Source of the DNA: Cordia subcordata
Taxonomy: Eukaryota; Streptophyta; Magnoliopsida; Boraginales; Cordiaceae
DNA length: 64,000 nucleotides
Reading direction: 5' to 3'
NCBI GenBank assembly: GCA_028554755.1
Contig: JAPTOF010000012.1
Span: 8,461,501-8,525,500, forward strand
Position 1 is the first letter of the stretch, and every line of letters begins with the position of its first letter. A program made the position numbers and the translations under genes. Below are positions 63,071 to 64,000 of this stretch, in pieces. Below the pieces are notes generated by a model. The model ran no database searches, was not told the origin of the DNA, and saw only the letters and a program-made list of their open reading frames with translations.

Positions 63071-64000
63071 TGTTGGCTTAATATTGCTTTATGATAATTT
63101 TGATGATACAAATTATATTCCTAATTTACTAAAACACCTTGTGAGCTTGGTTGAATATATTCTTAAGATAGGTTCTTGAAATTGATGGAAACTGTTGAGC
63201 CAGGATCAAATTGTGAAAAATACTATCCAAGAAAAGAGCTCAAGCTTGAAGAAGAAGAAGATGAGAAGTCACAAGGCGGAGACAAGGCGTCATAAGGGGT
63301 ATCAGATTAATGTTTCTTGTGAATAGCCTTAGGTTCACCTTAATGGCTCAATCTTTTTATCTTTTCATTGCATCCTTTGCATAAAATTGTTATGGGTAAT
63401 AGTTTAAATCTTTGAAGTCTTGATTTTATTGCATATAGTCTTAAAAAAACTTCAAAGAAATGTGTTAGCATGTCTTTGAACTCCACATGTTCCTAAAAAA
63501 ACCTCCTTTGAAATGGTCTATACTTGAAAAAAAGCCTTGGTTCAAAGATAAGTATTTTTAAACTTGATTGATAATTTTTTAAACATTCTGGAGTGGTCGG
63601 ACCCTCTAGTCGATCGACCAAATAGTCTCAAAGGTCAACCGGCCTCCTCAAAATGTTGAGGCTTATAGCTGGACCCTTAGCTAGTCGACCAGCTAAGGCG
63701 CCTGGCCTAGTAAGTGGCTTCAACAAGGAAGCTGGACCCTTTGCTGGTCAATCGGCCTTCCCTGCATCATTAAATGCTGTAGCTATTGTATAGCCGTTGG
63801 AGTGAATTTTTTGCCCCCTTTTTTCAACCACCTTTGTCTTAACACTCATATTCTTTATAAATCTCTTTCCTATCCATCAAAAACATTTATCTAAGCTTTT
63901 CAAACTCTTTCATATCATTAATTGCTTAGAAATTATTGAAAGATTTGAGCCATTATTGTGAAACCCTTCGAGCATTCAAGAGCAACATTTTGCTACATCC
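63071..64000 (+). mobile_element. Sirevirus-like Copia LTR, cut by the window end
   Basis: Starts TGTTGGCTTAATATTGC followed by TTTTGATGATACAAA, like the minus-strand start of the 14666-16047 LTR. Palindromic GGTCGACC-type words lie at 63595-63745 (TAGTCGATCGACCAA, CTAGTCGACCAGCTAAGG) and TTCTTTATAAATCTC near 63850 is a likely TATA box. The end and any internal region lie outside the window. Confidence 0.6.

Overview
This is a piece of a plant nuclear genome, most likely from a eudicot. It is AT-rich, it has plant-type spliced or single-exon genes, and most of it consists of plant Copia, Gypsy, LINE, SINE-like and MITE-like elements in various states of decay. The species cannot be named from the sequence alone. 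Everything here is by-eye reading; no alignment or database search was run.

Genes are few. The left edge (164-277, +) holds the last exon of a dihydrolipoyl acyltransferase of the branched-chain 2-oxoacid dehydrogenase type; its catalytic histidine is replaced by arginine. A single-exon, membrane-anchored methyltransferase-like gene lies at 3203-3901 (-). Just upstream of it, 4139-4291 (-) encodes the C-terminal half of a SAUR (auxin-responsive) protein behind a good splice acceptor, but no matching first exon is visible. The clearest intact gene is 37743-39134 (+), a 463-residue lectin with two amaranthin-type agglutinin domains and a C-terminal aerolysin-like pore-forming domain. It has a TATA box at 37644 and an AATAAA signal at 39369.

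Repeats by region. 0.7-13 kb: MITE-like elements, a 42-bp minisatellite, a short retroposon with an 18-bp target duplication, and a 1.9-kb element with long inverted repeats. 13.9-17.2 kb: a decayed minus-strand Copia gag region split by a Sirevirus-like solo LTR, followed by a MITE. 17.9-25.1 kb: a plus-strand Tat-like Gypsy element with LTR, PBS, gag, protease, tandem array, PPT and partial 3' LTR but no visible RT or integrase; another solo LTR is nested in it. 26.7-27.6 kb: 5' LTR, PBS and gag start of a truncated Copia. 27.6-37.7 kb: several partial copies of the DNA that lies upstream of the lectin gene, including one copy of its distal promoter with no gene behind it.

39.5-55.1 kb is a four-level nest. 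A truncated Copia contains a 5'-truncated LINE (11-bp target duplication TTGCTTTCCTT). The LINE contains a complete non-autonomous LTR element (46029-54745, CCTAT duplication, minus strand, PBS matching tRNA-Asp). That element contains a solo LTR (50235-52045, GTACT duplication). Collapsing each insertion keeps the outer reading frame open. 55.4-64 kb: a MITE split by a further solo LTR (CTTTA duplication), a possible degraded LTR, a hAT-like non-autonomous element, a foldback element, a minisatellite, and the start of a second Sirevirus-like LTR running off the window.

Two LTR signals stand out. Five LTRs of unrelated types carry clusters of GGTCGACC-type palindromes upstream of the TATA box. 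Four LTRs carry two to four short hairpins each (stem TTGGCT/AGCCAA or TTAGCT/AGCTAA), in which the stem pairs change together.
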